This document shows, piece by piece, positions 6,530-8,170 of a stretch of 8,170 bases of DNA; position 1 is the stretch's first letter; the number at the start of each line of letters is the position of its first letter. The DNA comes from Desulfuromonas sp. SDB (GTDB lineage: Bacteria > SDB-A): contig LKUE01000051.1 of NCBI GenBank assembly GCA_001412365.1, positions 1 to 8,170 of the forward strand, in the 5' to 3' direction. Under the pieces are notes generated by a model. The model searched no databases. It was given only the letters and a program-made list of their open reading frames with translations, and was not told where the DNA came from. Position numbers and translations under genes: made by a program.

Positions 6530-7338
6530 CAGTCAACTCCCAGTTTCAGGCACTTTGAAGGGCAGGAATTAACTGCTTCTTCGTAAAGTTTAATGTCTTT
6601 AGGAGCATCCGGCTGCAACCGGGGAAGGTTATTTTCCATTTTAAGAGCCTGGGGAGGAGCTTTTTTAACACAAAGAGAACAGGCGATACACCCGACCTTA
6701 CATACTGCTTTAACCTCCTTTAGCTTCTCCGGATTTGAACAAGCCAGGATTAGGGGAGTGTCCACCGGATAGAGTTTCAATATGTTTTTGGGACAGGCTT
6801 GTACACAGTTTCCGCAGCCAGTGCACTTTTGCCCATCTATCTGGGGAAGTCCCTGCTTGCCGATATGGATGGCATCAAAAGGACATGCTTCCACGCAGTC
6901 CCCAAAACCTATACATCCGTAAACACAAGCTTTACTTCCTCCTAAAATCAGGTGGGCGGAACGGCAGGTGTTAACCCCGTCGTAATCGGCAATATCCGGT
7001 GATAACTGACGGGTTCCCCCGCACATTAATACTGCAATCTGTTTTACACTGGTCTCCGCTTTAACACCTAAAATTTTACTTACCTTTTCTGCAACATCTT
7101 GCCCCCCAGGAATGCAGCCGTGGCAGGGATATTTACCTTCCACCACTCCCTTGGCAAATCCTTCACAGCCTGGTGCTCCACATGCTCCGCAGTTGGCATT
7201 GGGAAGAACTTCCAGGATTTTGTCTACCCGGGGGTCAGTTTCCACTTTAAATTTTTTTGCGGCAATGCTTAAGATGATCCCGAAGCAGAGACCCACCGCT
7301 CCTACAACTGATGTTGATAGAATTATTTCCAAAGGCAT
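6529..7338 (-). CDS. RnfB-like membrane-anchored iron-sulfur protein
   Basis: This 269-aa protein resembles RnfB, the Fe-S subunit through which ferredoxin electrons enter the Rnf complex. An N-terminal membrane anchor (about 5-27) is followed by the RnfB-type Fe-S domain with Cys50, Cys53, Cys58 and Cys75 (CGACGAPGC, then CIPGG). Next comes CVYGCIGFGDCVEACPFDAI (138-157) and a standard ferredoxin motif at Cys172, 175, 178 and 182. A last cysteine-rich part has Cys213, 217, 220 and 223, but Ala227 replaces the expected fourth cysteine. The final ferredoxin motif keeps only CPSKCL (259-264). AGGAGG (7343-7348), 4 nt before the ATG, supports the start. No rnfC, D, G, E or A gene adjoins it; it sits between nrnA and lgt. 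It may serve an Rnf complex encoded elsewhere or another reductase, so the symbol is left empty. Confidence 0.85.
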   Translation of the reverse strand: MPLEIILSTSVVGAVGLCFGIILSIAAKKFKVETDPRVDKILEVLPNANCGACGAPGCEGFAKGVVEGKYPCHGCIPGGQDVAEKVSKILGVKAETSVKQIAVLMCGGTRQLSPDIADYDGVNTCRSAHLILGGSKACVYGCIGFGDCVEACPFDAIHIGKQGLPQIDGQKCTGCGNCVQACPKNILKLYPVDTPLILACSNPEKLKEVKAVCKVGCIACSLCVKKAPPQALKMENNLPRLQPDAPKDIKLYEEAVNSCPSKCLKLGVD

Positions 7339-7352
7339 ATATCCTCCTAGAA

Positions 7353-8170
7353 CTATTCTTGTTCTGTGATTATTTCCAATAGATGATTGACTGCTTGATC
7401 CAGGCTGGCTTTTAAATTGGCTCCGGAGGCTAACCGGTGCCCTCCTCCCCCCAGTGATTTAGCAATGCTGCCCACATCTCTTTTCCCTGCTGAACGGAAA
7501 CTCAACCGGACTGAATCACCCCGGTCTCGAAACAAAATAACTGTATCAATATCAGCTATTTGTAGAAGTGAATTTGCCAATCCCTCAGTATCTTCCTCGC
7601 TGGTCTGGAAATGCTCATATATCCACTGGGGTATGGTTGCTAAAAGTATGTCATTGTTTTTCTTGGATTGGGATATAATCCATGAGTTCATCTGGACGAC
7701 GTTAAAAGGATCATTGGCAAATAACTGGTGCCATAGATAGGAAGACCGGGCATGGTTGGCAATTAAAAAGCTGCTCCAAAATAAAGTTTTAAAGCTGACA
7801 TTGGGAAGACTGAAACCATAAGTATCGGATAACATAGCCACATAAAGAGCATTGGAGATTTCCGCATTTAGAGGTTGATCGTAGATAAGTTCAATAATTA
7901 TCTCCGCAGTGGAACCTGCGGAGGGATCAACAACATTCAACGTCCCGAATTTAGGATTTTCAGGATGATGGTCAATATTTATTATCACCGGATAACCGGG
8001 GACAAAGTTCTCAAAATTTTTTCCCAAACGGGAGAGTTCGGCAGAATCCAAAGTGAAACATAAATCGAATGGAGTAAGGGGAACATTATCTGAAAACACT
8101 TCAGTATTCATAAATTCGAATTTTGAGGGTATATCCCCCTGGCAAAAAACTCTAACCTGCTTCCCTCTTT
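7353..8170 (-). CDS. nrnA: DHH/DHHA1 phosphoesterase, NrnA type (5' part outside window)
   Basis: NrnA-type enzymes degrade very short RNA oligonucleotides and convert 3'-phosphoadenosine 5'-phosphate to AMP, using Mn2+. The reading frame stays open to the window edge: codons above the ATG at 8111 encode RGKQVRVFCQGDIPSKFEF, typical of this family between its first and second DHH motifs. That ATG is therefore internal and the gene is partial. About 271 aa are visible of the usual 310-330. The missing part should hold the first metal motif (DGD-like). Visible are LDSAE (Asp41 counted from the edge), IDHHPEN (66-68 DHH), SDTYGF (Asp115) and the DHHA1 signature GGGGHRLASGA (240-250). The stop lies 14 nt before the rnfB-like gene, so they are probably co-transcribed. 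A related DHH enzyme acting on other nucleotides is possible. Confidence 0.9.
   Translation of the reverse strand, partial: RGKQVRVFCQGDIPSKFEFMNTEVFSDNVPLTPFDLCFTLDSAELSRLGKNFENFVPGYPVIINIDHHPENPKFGTLNVVDPSAGSTAEIIIELIYDQPLNAEISNALYVAMLSDTYGFSLPNVSFKTLFWSSFLIANHARSSYLWHQLFANDPFNVVQMNSWIISQSKKNNDILLATIPQWIYEHFQTSEEDTEGLANSLLQIADIDTVILFRDRGDSVRLSFRSAGKRDVGSIAKSLGGGGHRLASGANLKASLDQAVNHLLEIITEQE

Noticed and set aside
7112-7369. Plus-strand frame of 85 codons across the rnfB-like start
   Set aside because: It is a shadow of the rnfB-like gene, whose cysteine motifs and Shine-Dalgarno site fix the true strand.
8109-8111. ATG as the start of the nrnA gene
   Set aside because: The frame remains open to 8170 with family-typical sequence, and a start here would remove the N-terminal DHH metal motif.
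1-8170. CRISPR array, insertion sequence, phage or toxin-antitoxin genes
   Set aside because: No regularly spaced repeats, transposase motifs, terminal repeats or small paired genes were seen.

Overview
The window reads as an AT-rich bacterial chromosome segment, roughly 40% GC by eye. All six confident genes lie on the minus strand, so transcription runs from right to left. Purine-rich Shine-Dalgarno sites and the gene set (NrnA-type DHH phosphoesterase, RnfB-like iron-sulfur protein, Lgt, CvpA, HtpG, P-type Ca2+-ATPase) suggest an anaerobic, Firmicutes-like or related deep-branching bacterium. The RnfB-type protein is the main sign of anaerobic electron transfer. The phylum cannot be fixed from this sequence alone.

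Right half (8170 down to 5296): a tight cluster in the order nrnA (5' end outside the window), rnfB-like, lgt, cvpA-like. The gaps are 14 nt, a 1-nt TGATG overlap, and 4 nt, so this is almost certainly one operon, perhaps starting further right. It mixes RNA turnover (NrnA), a membrane-anchored Fe-S protein, lipoprotein maturation (Lgt) and a four-helix membrane protein of the CvpA family. The rnfB-like gene stands alone: none of rnfC, D, G, E or A is next to it. Its C-terminal Fe-S region also lacks cysteines that I expect at these places.

Middle (4922-5295): 374 nt without a confident gene. It carries a very good sigma-70-type promoter for htpG, several inverted repeats, a 14-bp perfect palindrome, and a 63-codon plus-strand reading frame that may be a remnant of a YitT-family membrane protein gene.

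Left half: htpG (Hsp90 family chaperone, 617 aa) is followed by a type IIA Ca2+-transporting P-type ATPase (890 aa). All the main Ca2+-ligand residues of both SERCA sites appear to be conserved. The ATPase start has no Shine-Dalgarno site, and a candidate promoter lies so close that its mRNA may be nearly leaderless.

Left edge (1-311): 311 nt with no complete gene. The first 45 nt are unusually GC-rich (27 of 45) and are followed by a 15-bp hairpin that looks like a plus-strand terminator. This is probably the end of a convergent gene or RNA that lies mostly outside the window. No CRISPR array, insertion sequence, tRNA or rRNA was seen. I found no clear candidate for a new multi-gene system. 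The unusual RnfB-like protein and the structured intergenic region are the best leads.
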